Part shown: piece by piece, positions 15,402-24,687 of the stretch
Position numbering within the stretch: the stretch's first letter is position 1
Layout of the letters: each line of letters begins with the position of its first letter
Assembly (NCBI RefSeq): GCF_030817475.1
Contig: NZ_JAUSZJ010000002.1
Location: 1 to 64,000, forward strand
Source of the DNA: Streptomyces sp. V2I9
Lineage (GTDB): Bacteria > Actinomycetota > Actinomycetes > Streptomycetales > Streptomycetaceae
Length of the DNA: 64,000 bases
Direction of reading: 5' to 3'
Notes under the pieces: generated by a model
What the model was told of the DNA's origin: nothing
Seen by the model: the letters and a program-made list of their open reading frames with translations, nothing else
Database searches by the model: none
Program-made: the position numbers and the translations under genes

Positions 15402-17639
15402 TTGTCAAACCGGGAAAGCGACGAATTGCGGGACGAGCAGGAATTCATCGACCGGCTCCACGCGCGGGTCGACGCCTTGCGCGGCGTGGCCGCCGAGGGC
15501 GTGGAACGTGCGCTGACGCCGGTGGGGACCGGCCAGCAGGCGCGTCTGGAGCGCGACATCCTGGTCGCGGAGCGCTCGGGTCTGCTGGCCGCTCTCGACG
15601 CGGTGGACGGATCCCTGTGTTTCGGCCGCATCGACCGCTCGGACGGAATCGCCCACCATATCGGCCGTATCGGAATCCGGGAGGACGACACCGAGCGCAC
15701 CCCTGTCCTGATCGACTGGCGTGCTCCCGTGGCGCGTCCCTTCTATCTCGCCACCGGGCACACGCCGATGGGGCTGCGCCGACGCCGCCACATCACCACC
15801 GAGGGCCGCACGGTCACCGAACTCCATGACGAGATCCTCGATCTCGGGGACGAGGACCGCACCGGTTTCGAGGACCCGAACGGTGACGCCGTGCTGCTCG
15901 CGGCGCTGAACTCCGCGCGCACCGGCCGCATGGGCGACATCGTGCGGACCATCCAGGCCGAGCAGGACGGCATCATCCGGGCCCCGCACCGCGGCGTCCT
16001 CGTCGTGGAAGGCGGGCCCGGTACCGGAAAGACGGCCGTCGCCCTCCACCGGGCCGCCTTCCTGCTGTACGAGCACCGCGAGCTGCTGGCCAAGCGCGCC
16101 GTGCTCATCGTCGGGCCCAACCCGGCGTTCCTGCGCTACATCGCGGAGGTGCTGCCCTCCCTCGGCGAGACCGGGGTGCTGCTCACGACGCAGGCGGAGC
16201 TGTTCCCCGGTGTGCACGCCACCGGAACGGACTCCCCGCGCGCCGCGGCCGTCAAGGGCGGAGAGCCGATGGCCGAGGCCCTCGCCCTGGCCGTCCGCGA
16301 CCGGCAGCTGCTTCCGGAGCCCGGTGCGCCGCTGGTGATCCCGCACGAGGACGGCGGGGACCTGGTCCTGGACTGGGAGATCGCCTACGAGGCCCGGCAG
16401 GCGGCCCGTGACACGCGCCTGCCGCACAATCTCGCCCGCCCGCACTTCGTCTTCCGGGTCATCGACGCGCTCACCGCCCAACTCGTCGAACGCATCGGCG
16501 CGGACCCATACGGGGGGCCCAACTTCCTCGGCCCCGACGACGTGGCCCAGCTCGGCCGGGACGTCGCGCTGAGCAAGGAGGTGCGCGCCGCCGTCGACGA
16601 GCTGTGGCCGCCGCTGACCCCGGAGGGCTTCCTCGGCGACTACCTGGCCGACCCGGTGTACGTACCGGACGCGGACGCCGAGGCGATTCGCCGCGCTCCC
16701 GGCGACGGGGCGTGGACCCCCGCCGACGTACCGCTGCTCGATGAGGCGGCCGAACTGCTCGGCGTGGACGACAGCGCCGAGCGGGCCGCCGCCGAGGCCG
16801 CCCGGCAGGAGCGGGTCGGCTACGCGCAGGGGGTGCTGGAGCTGTCGCGGGGGTCGGAGAGCTACGAGTTCGAGGACGAGGAGTCCGAGGTGCTCGCCGC
16901 GCACGACATCATCGACGCCGAGCGGATGGCGGAGCGGCACGAGGAGGCCGACCACCGCACCGCCGCCGAGCGGGCCGCCGCCGACCGGACCTGGGCGTTC
17001 GGGCACATCATCGTGGACGAGGCCCAGGAGCTGTCGCCGATGGCGTGGCGGCTGCTGATGCGGCGGTCGCCGACGCGCTCGATGACCCTGGTGGGCGACC
17101 CGGCGCAGACCTCCGAGGAAGCGGGTGTCGGATCCTGGGAGAAGATCCTCTCCCCGTACGTGGGCGACCGCTTCGACCACGTCACTCTGGAGGTCAATTA
17201 CCGTACGCCCGCGGAGATCATGGAGCTGGCCGCCGGGGTGCTGAGGGAGCTGGATCCCTCGTTCACCGCTCCGGTCTCGGTGCGGTCGACCGGTGAGAAG
17301 CCGTGGACGCGGGAGTCCGGTGCGGAGCTGGCGGGCACGGTGGCAGACGCGGTGGCGGAGCTGACACCGCGGGAGGGCCGCCTCGCGGTGATCGCGCCAC
17401 GGGCGCTGCACGAGGAGATCGCCGCCCCGCTGGACGGGATCGCAGCGGGTGAGGATCCCGATCTCACGCGCACGGTGGTGCTGCTCGATCCGCGTCAGGC
17501 CAAAGGGCTCGAGTTCGACCATGTCCTGGTGGTGGAGCCGGGCCGGTTCGGCACGAGCGATCTGTACGTGGCGCTCACCCGTGCCACCCAGCGGCTGGGC
17601 ATCGTCCACCGGGAGGAACTGCCCTCGGCTCTGCGCTGA
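15402..17639 (+). CDS. helR: HelR/HelD-type RNA polymerase recycling ATPase
   Basis: A protein of about 745 residues of the UvrD-like SF1 fold that acts on RNA polymerase. In actinomycetes HelR/HelD frees stalled polymerase and HelR displaces rifamycins. Visible are an N-terminal coiled coil (LRDEQEFIDRLHARVDALRG), Walker A GGPGTGKTA (about residue 204), Walker B IIVDEAQEL, the motif VGDPAQT, VNYRTPAEI, and the C-terminal motif VALTRATQRL. An acidic insert (ESYEFEDEESE) sits in the secondary-channel region. TTG 15402 is chosen over the ATGs at 15324 and 15342 because GGGAG lies 5 nt upstream and the earlier codons run through the leader hairpin. HelR rather than generic HelD is inference. Confidence 0.8.
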   Translation: MSNRESDELRDEQEFIDRLHARVDALRGVAAEGVERALTPVGTGQQARLERDILVAERSGLLAALDAVDGSLCFGRIDRSDGIAHHIGRIGIREDDTERTPVLIDWRAPVARPFYLATGHTPMGLRRRRHITTEGRTVTELHDEILDLGDEDRTGFEDPNGDAVLLAALNSARTGRMGDIVRTIQAEQDGIIRAPHRGVLVVEGGPGTGKTAVALHRAAFLLYEHRELLAKRAVLIVGPNPAFLRYIAEVLPSLGETGVLLTTQAELFPGVHATGTDSPRAAAVKGGEPMAEALALAVRDRQLLPEPGAPLVIPHEDGGDLVLDWEIAYEARQAARDTRLPHNLARPHFVFRVIDALTAQLVERIGADPYGGPNFLGPDDVAQLGRDVALSKEVRAAVDELWPPLTPEGFLGDYLADPVYVPDADAEAIRRAPGDGAWTPADVPLLDEAAELLGVDDSAERAAAEAARQERVGYAQGVLELSRGSESYEFEDEESEVLAAHDIIDAERMAERHEEADHRTAAERAAADRTWAFGHIIVDEAQELSPMAWRLLMRRSPTRSMTLVGDPAQTSEEAGVGSWEKILSPYVGDRFDHVTLEVNYRTPAEIMELAAGVLRELDPSFTAPVSVRSTGEKPWTRESGAELAGTVADAVAELTPREGRLAVIAPRALHEEIAAPLDGIAAGEDPDLTRTVVLLDPRQAKGLEFDHVLVVEPGRFGTSDLYVALTRATQRLGIVHREELPSALR

Positions 17640-17738
17640 CGGACCGGGCGGCGCCCTTCGCGGGTTTCGCGGGCGTGGTCGCGCCGAAGGGCTGCGGGGG
17701 TGGCCGGTACACGGTTGCCGAACCCATAGGGTGACGCC

Positions 17739-18863
17739 ATGTCTTCGCCATTGAGTTCGACAAAGACCGCGGCTGCCCTCCGCACATCGGCACGGGCCTC
17801 CGCGGAGGTGCTGCTGGTCCTGGTGGCGGCATGGGTCGCGTTGTGGGTGCTGGGCCGGATGTGGTCGGTCGTGTGGCCGCTGATAGTCGCTCTGTTCCTC
17901 ACCACGCTGACCTGGCCGCTCGCCCGCTTCCTGCGCGCGCACAGCTGGCGTCCCGCCCTCGCGGCGTCGGCGGTGACGGTGTTCGCGATGCTCGTGGGAG
18001 CGGGCATCGTGGCCCTGATCGCGGTGCCGGTGGCGGATCAGTCCGGGGAGCTGGCCGACCGGGTGGTCGCGGGCATCGACAAGCTCCGTGAGTGGGCGGC
18101 CGGTCCGCCGCTGAACATCGGTGACGACGAGATCACCGGTGCGCTCGACAGCGCCACCGCCAAGCTCCAGGAGAGCGTCGGCAGTGTGGTCACCACCGCC
18201 GTCACCGGGGTGAGCACCGTCGTCAACGGGCTGGTCACCGCGGTCCTCGCGGTCTTCCTGATGTTCTTCTTCCTCAAGGACGGTCCGCGCTTCCTGCCGT
18301 GGCTGACCCGTCAGCTGCCCGGCCGGCTCGCCGTGGACATCCCCGAGGTGGCCTCCCGCAGTTGGGACACGCTGGGCGCGTTCGTCCGGTCGCAGGCGGC
18401 CGTCGGCCTGCTGGACGCGGTCTTCATCGGGCTCGGGCTGTGGATCCTGGGGGTGCCGCTGGTGTTGCCGCTGGCGGTGCTGACCTTCGTCTCGGCGTTC
18501 GTGCCGATCATCGGGGCGTTGTTCGCCGGTTTCGTGGCAGTGGTCATCGCCCTGGTGTCGAACGGGCCGATGGACGCTCTGCTCGTACTCGCGATCATCA
18601 TCGTGGTGCAGCAGTTGGAGGGCAACGTCTTCCAGCCCATGATCCAGAGCCGGGGTCTCGGACTGCACGCGGCGGTCGTCCTGCTCGCGGTGACGCTGGG
18701 CGGCAGCCTGGCCGGTGTGGTGGGCAGCCTGCTGGCGGTTCCGTTGGCCGCGCTGATCGGGGTGGTCTGGAAGTACCTCCGCGAGCAGCTCGCGGAGGAC
18801 GCGCCGGAGCCGGGGGCGGCAGACCTGGCCGACAGGTCGGGCAGTTCCCCGGCCTCGTCGTAG
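17739..18863 (+). CDS. AI-2E family transporter (TqsA/PerM-like)
   Basis: A 374-residue membrane protein of the AI-2E transporter superfamily. It has paired N-terminal helices (VLLVLVAAWVALWVLGRMWS, WPLIVALFLTTLTWPLARFL) and a soluble middle with amphipathic helices. The C-terminal helix block reads LPLAVLTFVSAFVPIIGALF, then QQLEGNVFQPMIQSRGLGLH, the family signature, then GVVGSLLAVPLAA. The substrate is unknown; the name comes from E. coli TqsA. It starts 100 bp after helR on the same strand and ends before a strong terminator. Confidence 0.9.
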   Translation: MSSPLSSTKTAAALRTSARASAEVLLVLVAAWVALWVLGRMWSVVWPLIVALFLTTLTWPLARFLRAHSWRPALAASAVTVFAMLVGAGIVALIAVPVADQSGELADRVVAGIDKLREWAAGPPLNIGDDEITGALDSATAKLQESVGSVVTTAVTGVSTVVNGLVTAVLAVFLMFFFLKDGPRFLPWLTRQLPGRLAVDIPEVASRSWDTLGAFVRSQAAVGLLDAVFIGLGLWILGVPLVLPLAVLTFVSAFVPIIGALFAGFVAVVIALVSNGPMDALLVLAIIIVVQQLEGNVFQPMIQSRGLGLHAAVVLLAVTLGGSLAGVVGSLLAVPLAALIGVVWKYLREQLAEDAPEPGAADLADRSGSSPASS

Positions 18864-18960
18864 GACAGGCCCGTCACCGGCCGAGGTCCGTAGGACTCCC
18901 TCCCCGGAACCGCCGACCGCCGCGCACCGGTCGGCCGGGGCACCGGACCCGGCGTGGGAA

Positions 18961-19001
18961 CGCGTCCGCCCCGAGCCGTTCGAGGACTCGGGGCGGACGC
19001 G
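18961..19001. terminator. strong hairpin between convergent genes
   Basis: A perfect 15-bp stem CGCGTCCGCCCCGAG/CTCGGGGCGGACGCG (18961-18975 with 18987-19001) with an 11-nt loop lies between the AI-2E transporter gene and the alcohol dehydrogenase gene. It could stop transcription from either side. Confidence 0.85.
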
Positions 19002-19034
19002 CGTAGGGCGGCCGGGTGTCGGCCGGGCGCCGGT

Positions 19035-20075
19035 TCAGATGGTCGCGGTGTCGATCACGAAGCGGTAGCGGACGTCGCTCGCCAGCACCCGCTCGTACGC
19101 CTCGTTGACCTGGCTCGCCTCGATCACCTCGATCTCCGCGCCGAGCCCGTGCACGGCGCAGAAGTCCAGCATCTCCTGGGTCTCCGCGATGCCGCCGATC
19201 ATGGAGCCGGCGATCGCCTTGTCACCGCCGATCAGCGAGAACAGGTTGAGCGAGATCGGCTCCTCGGGGGCGCCGACGTTGACCAGGGTCCCGTCGGTCC
19301 GCAGCAGGCCGAGGTAGGCGCCGAAGTCCAGCGGGGCCGAGACCGTGGAGAGGATGACGTCGAAGGTTCCGGCCAGTTCCTCGAAGGTCGTGGGGTCGCC
19401 GGTCGCGTAGTAGTGGTCGGCGCCCAGCTTGAGCCCGTCGTCCTTCTTCCGCAGCGTCTGGGAGAGGACGGTGACCTCCGCGCCGAGGGTGTGGGCGATC
19501 TTGACCGCCATGTGGCCGAGACCGCCCAGGCCGACGACAGCGACCTTCTTGCCGGGGCCCACGCCCCAGCGCTTGAGCGGGGAGTACGTGGTGATGCCCG
19601 CGCACAGCAGGGGCGCGGCCTCATCGAGGGCGATGCCCTCCGGGATGGACACCACGAACGCGTCGCGCACGACGATGTGCGTCGAGTAGCCGCCGTACGT
19701 CGGCCGACCGCTCCGGTCGAGCGCGTTGTACGTCTGGGTGTTCCCCTCGGCGCAGTGCTGCTCACGACCCGTCCGGCAGGCGTCGCACCGTCCGCAGGAG
19801 TCGACCATGCAGCCGACGCCGACGCGGTCGCCGACCTTGAACCTGGTCACGCCGGATCCGGTCTCGGCGACGATTCCGGCGATCTCGTGGCCGGGCACCA
19901 TCGGGAAGATGCCCTCGCCCCATCCGTCGCGGGCCTGGTGGATGTCGGAGTGGCAGATACCGGCGAACTTGATGTCGATCAGGACGTCGAACTCGCCCAC
20001 CGGACGGCGCTCGATCGTGGTGCGCTCCAGCGGGGCCTTGGCATGGGGAGCGGCATAGGCGGCAACGGTGGTCAT
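19035..20075 (-). CDS. zinc-dependent NAD(P)-alcohol dehydrogenase (YahK/CAD-like)
   Basis: A 346-residue medium-chain dehydrogenase that interconverts aldehydes and alcohols. Catalytic zinc ligands are in GICHSD and PGHE. The structural zinc lobe is [15 protein letters not shown]. The Rossmann motif is [15 protein letters not shown]. The sequence resembles the YahK/cinnamyl-alcohol-dehydrogenase branch, which prefers NADPH. ATG 20075 is followed by [16 protein letters not shown], typical of the group. It is divergent from the MmyB-like regulator at 20237, which is a candidate controller. The 161-bp gap contains TAGGTAC/GTACCTA half-sites 53 bp apart. Confidence 0.9.
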   Translation of the reverse strand: MTTVAAYAAPHAKAPLERTTIERRPVGEFDVLIDIKFAGICHSDIHQARDGWGEGIFPMVPGHEIAGIVAETGSGVTRFKVGDRVGVGCMVDSCGRCDACRTGREQHCAEGNTQTYNALDRSGRPTYGGYSTHIVVRDAFVVSIPEGIALDEAAPLLCAGITTYSPLKRWGVGPGKKVAVVGLGGLGHMAVKIAHTLGAEVTVLSQTLRKKDDGLKLGADHYYATGDPTTFEELAGTFDVILSTVSAPLDFGAYLGLLRTDGTLVNVGAPEEPISLNLFSLIGGDKAIAGSMIGGIAETQEMLDFCAVHGLGAEIEVIEASQVNEAYERVLASDVRYRFVIDTATI

Positions 20076-20236
20076 GCCGGAGGTTCTCCTCTGGGTGGTG
20101 CGGTAGGTACGTCTCCGAGCGTCACACCTCGGGCGGTATCCACCCAGGCCACCGTTGTACCTATGTCCAGCGGTCCTACTACTGGCGGGGACAGGCTCGG
20201 CGGCCTACGACCGCGCGCCGGCGGAATAATGGAGGC

Positions 20237-21166
20237 ATGGACGATCAGCCGGAGGCAGCCTCCCCCGAGCCGCTGGACCGGCGCGCCGAGCTCAGCGAGT
20301 TCCTGCGGACCCGGAGGGCCAGGCTCCAGCCGCAGGATGTGGGGCTGCCGGAGTTCGGCCGGCACCGCCGGGTACCGGGCCTGCGCCGCGAGGAGTTGGC
20401 GCAGCTGGCCGGGGTGTCCGTGGCGTACTACACGCGTCTGGAGCAGGGCAACGGGCGCAACGTGTCGGCGGAGGTGCTGGACGCGATCGCGCGTGCGCTG
20501 CGGCTCACCGACGCCGAGCACGCGCATCTGACCCATCTGGCGCGGCCGGCGCGGCACAAGAAGAAGCGCCGTCCGGCGAGGGTGCAGCGGGTGCGGACCG
20601 GGCTGCTGTATCTCCTCGACAGCATGGAGGGCATCCCCGCGTACGTGACCGGGGCGCGCTCCGACATCCTCGCCTGGAATCCGATGGCAGCCGCGGTGTT
20701 CGGCGACTGGGGCGCGCTGCCGCCCGCCGAGCGCAACTGGGCGCGCCTGGTGTTCCTCTCCCCCGCCTACCGGGACCTGTTCGTGCACTGGGACTCCAAG
20801 GCGTCGGACATGGTGAGCTACCTGCGGCTGTACGCGGGCTGCCACCCCGACGATCCGGAGCTGTCGGCGCTGGTGGGCGAACTCTCGGTCAAGAGCGACG
20901 AGTTCCGGCGGTTGTGGGCCACCCACAACGTCAAGGAGAAGGGGCACGGCACCAAGCTCGTCCGGCATCCGCTCGCCGGGGAGCTGACCCTGGCGTACGA
21001 GACGCTGAACCTCCCCGACGACGAGGAGCAGCATCTGGTGACCTACCACGCGGAGCCGGGTTCGGATTCGGCCGGGGGCCTGCGCCTGCTGGCGAGCTGG
21101 GGGGCCGACGCGGTCCGGATGGACCTGTTCGACGGTGCGGAGCGAGGCCCGGCCGACGGCCGGTGA
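20237..21166 (+). CDS. XRE-family regulator with MmyB-like ligand-binding domain
   Basis: A 309-residue regulator. Residues 15-85 form the helix-turn-helix (LRREELAQLAGVSVAYYTRL, EQGNGRNVSAEVLDAIARAL). Residues 115-295 match the MmyB-type PAS-like domain (YVTGARSDILAWNPMAAAVF, RHPLAGELTLAYETL) that binds fatty-acid-like ligands. In Streptomyces these regulators commonly sit divergent from an oxidoreductase gene, as here with the zinc dehydrogenase. ATG 20237 follows GGAGG at close spacing. Confidence 0.88.
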   Translation: MDDQPEAASPEPLDRRAELSEFLRTRRARLQPQDVGLPEFGRHRRVPGLRREELAQLAGVSVAYYTRLEQGNGRNVSAEVLDAIARALRLTDAEHAHLTHLARPARHKKKRRPARVQRVRTGLLYLLDSMEGIPAYVTGARSDILAWNPMAAAVFGDWGALPPAERNWARLVFLSPAYRDLFVHWDSKASDMVSYLRLYAGCHPDDPELSALVGELSVKSDEFRRLWATHNVKEKGHGTKLVRHPLAGELTLAYETLNLPDDEEQHLVTYHAEPGSDSAGGLRLLASWGADAVRMDLFDGAERGPADGR

Positions 21167-21282
21167 CGTGGACGGCGCGTGAGCGCGGGTTCGGGCCCGG
21201 CGCTCTGCGAGGCCCCGCTCCCCTGGCGTCGGCTGAGGTACGGGGCCGGGGCTCCTCCTGATCGTCGCCCCCGGCCGACCGG

Positions 21283-21969
21283 TCAGTCGGTTTTCACCGG
21301 TTCCGCCGTGCTCCCGGCGAGCACCGCGAGGGCGGAACCACGGGCCGAGGACCCCGTACCGGTGCCTGCCGGGTGCATGAGCGCCAGCGTCTCCGGGGTG
21401 ACGAGCCGGGGCAGCAGCAACTGCCAGAAGCCGGTGAGCGCGTGCGGGGACAGCCACACGGAGTCGTTCCGGCCGAGCGCCTCGAACCCGGCCGTGACGG
21501 CGACGGTCGCCGCCGCCGCGTCCTCCCGCGAGACGCCTTCGGCGAGCGTGCCGGCGACGGCCGCCTCGTCCAGCAGTTCCCGCACCCGGTGGTGCCACTC
21601 CAGCCGCAGGTCCGGGACGGCGGCTTTGTCCCCGTCGCAGCTCAGCCTGAACCCGGCCCGGCTCACCGGGTCGTCCCGCAGCCGCCCCAGCAGAGCGTGC
21701 GACATGTCGACGAGTGCTTGCGGGGCGTTGTCCGTCCTGCGCCGGATCGCGGCCGACAGGTCGCGCAGCCCCTGGGACGCCTCCGCCACCACGGCCTGTG
21801 CCAGGGCGGCCTTGTTCTCGAAGTGGAAGTGCAGTGCACCCGTGCTGACACCCGCTCCGGAGCTGATCAGCACCAGCCGCGCCTGCGCGTAACCGTGCTG
21901 CTCGAAGACGGCGGCGGCGGAGCGGATCAGGGCCTGCCGGGTACGGGCGGCGCGCTCCTGCTTGGTCAC
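21283..21969 (-). CDS. TetR-family gamma-butyrolactone receptor-like regulator (ScbR/ArpA type)
   Basis: A 228-residue TetR protein whose N-terminus KQERAARTRQALIRSAAAVF and recognition part STGALHFHFENKAALAQAVV match the ArpA/ScbR autoregulator family. The ligand domain contains FRLSCDGDK and LEWHHRVRELLDEA, as in pseudo-receptors such as ScbR2. It is therefore either a true gamma-butyrolactone receptor or an antibiotic-sensing pseudo-receptor. GTG 21969 follows GGGGAG. An ARE-like palindrome lies about 97 bp upstream and suggests autoregulation. It shares strand and locus with afsA, two genes upstream. Confidence 0.82.
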   Translation of the reverse strand: MTKQERAARTRQALIRSAAAVFEQHGYAQARLVLISSGAGVSTGALHFHFENKAALAQAVVAEASQGLRDLSAAIRRRTDNAPQALVDMSHALLGRLRDDPVSRAGFRLSCDGDKAAVPDLRLEWHHRVRELLDEAAVAGTLAEGVSREDAAAATVAVTAGFEALGRNDSVWLSPHALTGFWQLLLPRLVTPETLALMHPAGTGTGSSARGSALAVLAGSTAEPVKTD

Positions 21970-22065
21970 CGGGCGCTCCCCGCAGGGGAGAAGCGGTCGG
22001 CGGCAGGACCGGGACCGGTCGAGGGCTCCACGCCGGAGCGATGGGACGGCGTCATGGAGTTATCC

Positions 22066-22085
22066 AACCAACTAGTCGGTCGGTT
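22066..22085. promoter_or_regulatory. ARE-like autoregulatory element upstream of the receptor gene
   Basis: Half-sites of the form AACC-n-AC and GT-n-GGTT face each other across six bases (22066-22072 and 22079-22085). This is the layout of autoregulatory elements bound by ArpA/ScbR-type receptors. The site is inside the 312-bp gap between the receptor gene and the NmrA-like gene. Nothing else was recognised in that gap. Confidence 0.6.
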
Positions 22086-22281
22086 TTCCAGGGAACGGAG
22101 GAGTACGACGGAGAGTCCTGGCCGCATTCCGGCCACATCCATGCCGTGCGACGGAAATCCGACAGACACGGCGCGACGGAAGCGGAACGGAACGGACGAT
22201 GCGCGTCATCCGGCCCATCCGCGCGGTCCGTGGTGACGCGTCAGCGGGATTCCGCCTCCCGATCACCCGCGCATCGGTCTG

Positions 22282-23127
22282 TCACGCCGCGAACGACCTT
22301 GCGTGATCGGCCGACCAGACGCGGTAGGGCCGGGCCGGACGGCCCGTGAGCTCCCGGACCGCGGTGGTGACTTCCGCCTTGGCGCCCACCCGCTGCCGCT
22401 CCGCGCTCTCCAGGAACGCCTCGGCCACGGGCAGCGGATACTTCGCCAGCAGGGCAGCGCGCGCGGCGTCCACACCCAGTTCCTCGAAGCGCAGCGGCCG
22501 CCCCAGCACCCGCGCGAGCTCGGCCGTCTGCTCCCGCGCGGTGATCGCCTCCGGCCCCGACACGGCGTACGCCTTGCCTTCGTGCCCCGTACCGGTGAGG
22601 GCGGCCACGGCCACGGCGGCGACGTCGCGCGGGTCGACACAGGCGACCGGCGCGTCGCCGTGGAGCGCGCGCACCACGCCTTCGGACCGGATGCCGGGCG
22701 CCCAGGACAGCGTGTTGGACATGAACGTCCTGGGGCGGACGAACGTCCAGGGAACCCCCGATTCCCGGATCGTCCGCTCGTTCTCGCGCAGACGCCGGGT
22801 GATGAAGTCGTCGGCGCCCGGCTCCTCCACCGCCATCATGGACAGCTTGACCAGATGGCGCACGCCCGCATCGGCCGCCGCCTCGGCGACCCGCTCGTCG
22901 TCCGGCTCGGTGGGGCTGTTCGTCACCAGGAAGGTGGAGGTGACGTCCCGCAGCGCCCGGTCGAGGGCCCGCCGGTCCGCGTACGCCCCCGCGACGACCT
23001 CGACCCCGTCCCCGGTCACCCTGAGCCGTTCGGGGCGGCGCGCGAGAATCCGCACGGGGCCGGCAGCCGCCAGCAGTGCGGCGACCTCGCGGCCCACCGC
23101 TCCGGTCGCACCCGTCACGAGGATCAC
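22282..23127 (-). CDS. NmrA-like NAD(P)-binding reductase of the butyrolactone locus
   Basis: A 281-residue atypical short-chain dehydrogenase. The Rossmann motif is at the extreme N-terminus (ILVTGATGAVGREVAALL), the NmrA-type core reads LVKLSMMAVEEPGADDFITR, and substrate-side features follow (VPWTFVRPRTFMSN). The start is only 15 bp after the afsA stop, so the two form an operon. In butyrolactone clusters a reductase acts after AfsA to reduce the butenolide or keto group, so this enzyme probably modifies the signal molecule. That role is inferred from position. Confidence 0.82.
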   Translation of the reverse strand: MILVTGATGAVGREVAALLAAAGPVRILARRPERLRVTGDGVEVVAGAYADRRALDRALRDVTSTFLVTNSPTEPDDERVAEAAADAGVRHLVKLSMMAVEEPGADDFITRRLRENERTIRESGVPWTFVRPRTFMSNTLSWAPGIRSEGVVRALHGDAPVACVDPRDVAAVAVAALTGTGHEGKAYAVSGPEAITAREQTAELARVLGRPLRFEELGVDAARAALLAKYPLPVAEAFLESAERQRVGAKAEVTTAVRELTGRPARPYRVWSADHARSFAA

Positions 23128-23142
23128 CTGCGAATCACCCCC

Positions 23143-24087
23143 TCAGCCGTGGGCCCGCGGGCCGGACAGGACCGCGGTGAACACCGGTTCGCCGTCCTGA
23201 TGCCCGGTCACCTGGACCGTCACCGTATCTGCGGCCGTTCCGGGCTGGACCACCGCCCCGATCCGGCACGGGCTGGCGAACTCGGCGTACCGGTGGAACC
23301 GGCTGACGGTCCGGGCCGGGACGATGCCGGCGGGCCCCACCGCGAGGAAGGCGGCCTGGCGAGCCGCCTCCAGCAGCAGCATGCCCGGAACATGGTCGTT
23401 GGGGCGCTGGAACAGCGTCGGGTGCCGGGTGTCCACCCGCAGGTCCCACTGCCCGTCCCGGCCGGTCTCCGACAGCACCACGTCCTCGGTCCTGCTCCGG
23501 CCCGCCAGGGCTGCGGGGACGGGCGCAGCGGCCGGTATCGATATACCTGCGGCGGGGGTGTCGCCGCGCATACGCCGGTACACCTCCGGGCGGGTGAAGC
23601 GGGTCACCCCCACGCCCGTCGCCGCCAGTCCTCCGTCGCGGTGCACCGTCCACGCGACGCGCCCCGCCACCGGCTGTCCGCCGCGCCACTTCAGGTCGGA
23701 GCAGTACACCTCCACGTCGACCTCGGCAGGGGCGCCGCCGACCCTCAGGTGCTCCTGATGGCACGTGAAGTCCAGGCCGGACAGCAGGAAGTGGTGCCCC
23801 AGCGGTACGCCGTACCCGGCGTGGAAGGCGAGCATCGCCGACTGCCGCATCGCTTCGGCGACCAGCAGCGGGTCATGCCGGTCGCCGCCGACAGGGGCGA
23901 AGAACACGTGATCGTGCGGGAGGACCGCCGTCACCGAGAACCGATCGTGCGCCAGGCGCATCCAGTTGCGCGGAAAGGCGTCCTCGGACCGGGTCCGGTG
24001 CACCATGTCGATCCCCACGGGATGCGCCACTTCGGCCTCCGCATCCATGACCGGCACCGGATCGATCAAGACTGCTGCTTCGGGCAT
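23143..24087 (-). CDS. afsA: AfsA/ScbA-type gamma-butyrolactone synthase
   Basis: A 314-residue enzyme with two hot-dog repeats. AfsA condenses a beta-ketoacyl chain with a C3 unit (DHAP) in the first step of A-factor-type signal biosynthesis. Characteristic segments are VHRTRSEDAFPRNW (residues 29-42), HDPLLVAEAMRQSAMLAFHA in repeat 1, and FQRPNDHVPGMLLLEAARQA in repeat 2. ATG 24087 follows GGGGGGAG. An ARE-like site lies 60-80 bp upstream in the divergent promoter shared with the decayed receptor gene. Operon: afsA then the NmrA-like reductase. Confidence 0.93.
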   Translation of the reverse strand: MPEAAVLIDPVPVMDAEAEVAHPVGIDMVHRTRSEDAFPRNWMRLAHDRFSVTAVLPHDHVFFAPVGGDRHDPLLVAEAMRQSAMLAFHAGYGVPLGHHFLLSGLDFTCHQEHLRVGGAPAEVDVEVYCSDLKWRGGQPVAGRVAWTVHRDGGLAATGVGVTRFTRPEVYRRMRGDTPAAGISIPAAAPVPAALAGRSRTEDVVLSETGRDGQWDLRVDTRHPTLFQRPNDHVPGMLLLEAARQAAFLAVGPAGIVPARTVSRFHRYAEFASPCRIGAVVQPGTAADTVTVQVTGHQDGEPVFTAVLSGPRAHG

Positions 24088-24146
24088 AACTCCCCCCAGG
24101 GGTCATGGGAATGGCGAGCCGTTCCTGCGATGCACGTGCGCTGATA

Positions 24147-24168
24147 AGATACAGACTAGGCGGTTTTT
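24147..24168. promoter_or_regulatory. ARE-like element in the afsA/receptor divergent promoter
   Basis: A pseudo-palindrome (left half AGATACAGAC, right half GCGGTTTTT) lies between afsA and the divergent receptor remnant. Its A/T-rich outer ends and the AC and GGTT half-site elements fit ARE sequences recognised by ArpA/ScbR proteins. A run of eight T follows at 24164-24171. Regulation of afsA by the receptor at 21283 through this site is inference. Confidence 0.55.
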
Positions 24169-24241
24169 TTTCTATCCTCGGCAGTCCTTGACCCCATGTC
24201 TCACAAGCGCTTCCAGGCCGCTGTCCAGCAAAGGAGGCGGG

Positions 24242-24687
24242 ATGACCGAGGAGGATGGGGCGATCCACGACCGCCGGACAATCCTGGTGACAGCGGCACG
24301 AACATTCAATAAATTCGGCTGCCGAACCGCGGAGATCACCCTGATAACGAAAAGCACGGGCGTCATGAAAAATGTTCTCCATTTCCCTTTATCGTCCGAG
24401 GAACATTTCACGCTCGGCGTTCTCGGGGGCCGGGAACCGGCCCGAACCGTTCCGGGGCGGGCACGCGAACTCCAGGAACCCATCGATGGGGGGATGTTGT
24501 TCGGCACCCGCCTGCGGACCAGTCTCCTCGCCCGTGCGGGCGTCCGCCTGTCCATGGACCACCAGGCTCAGGGCCTCGACCCCGCCGGGGCGTCCTTCCG
24601 GCAGGAGAGCACCCGTCACCACTTCGTCCCCGCCTTCGAAGCCCATGCCCTGGAGTACGCCTTCGAAGCCCACGCCCCGGAGTACGC
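24242..24687 (+). pseudogene. decayed ScbR/ArpA-type receptor gene
   Basis: An ATG with a perfect AAGGAGG ribosome-binding site opens a frame similar to butyrolactone receptors, but badly eroded. RRTILVTAARTFNKFGCRTA corresponds to the first helices and KSTGVMKNVLHFPLSSEEHF to the recognition helix, where intact members read TKGALYFHF. LQEPIDGGMLFGTRLRTSLL and RAGVRLSMDHQAQGLDPAG match the ligand domain. Similarity ends near residue 125 of about 215. The frame then crosses a 27-bp tandem repeat and enters the next gene without its own stop. Its position divergent from afsA is the classic receptor position. Confidence 0.7.
24632..24685 (+). repeat. two tandem 27-bp units
   Basis: Two direct copies of a 27-bp unit (24632-24658 and 24659-24685), differing at two visible positions, encode FEAHALEYA then FEAHAPEYA in the receptor-remnant frame. 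The array ends two bases before the ATG of the GH114-like gene, so the duplication sits at the junction between the broken receptor and the next gene. Confidence 0.85.

Noticed and set aside
15405..18668. A minus-strand open frame of about 1,090 codons across helR and the AI-2E transporter gene
   Set aside because: It lies opposite two strongly supported genes and has no recognisable motif.
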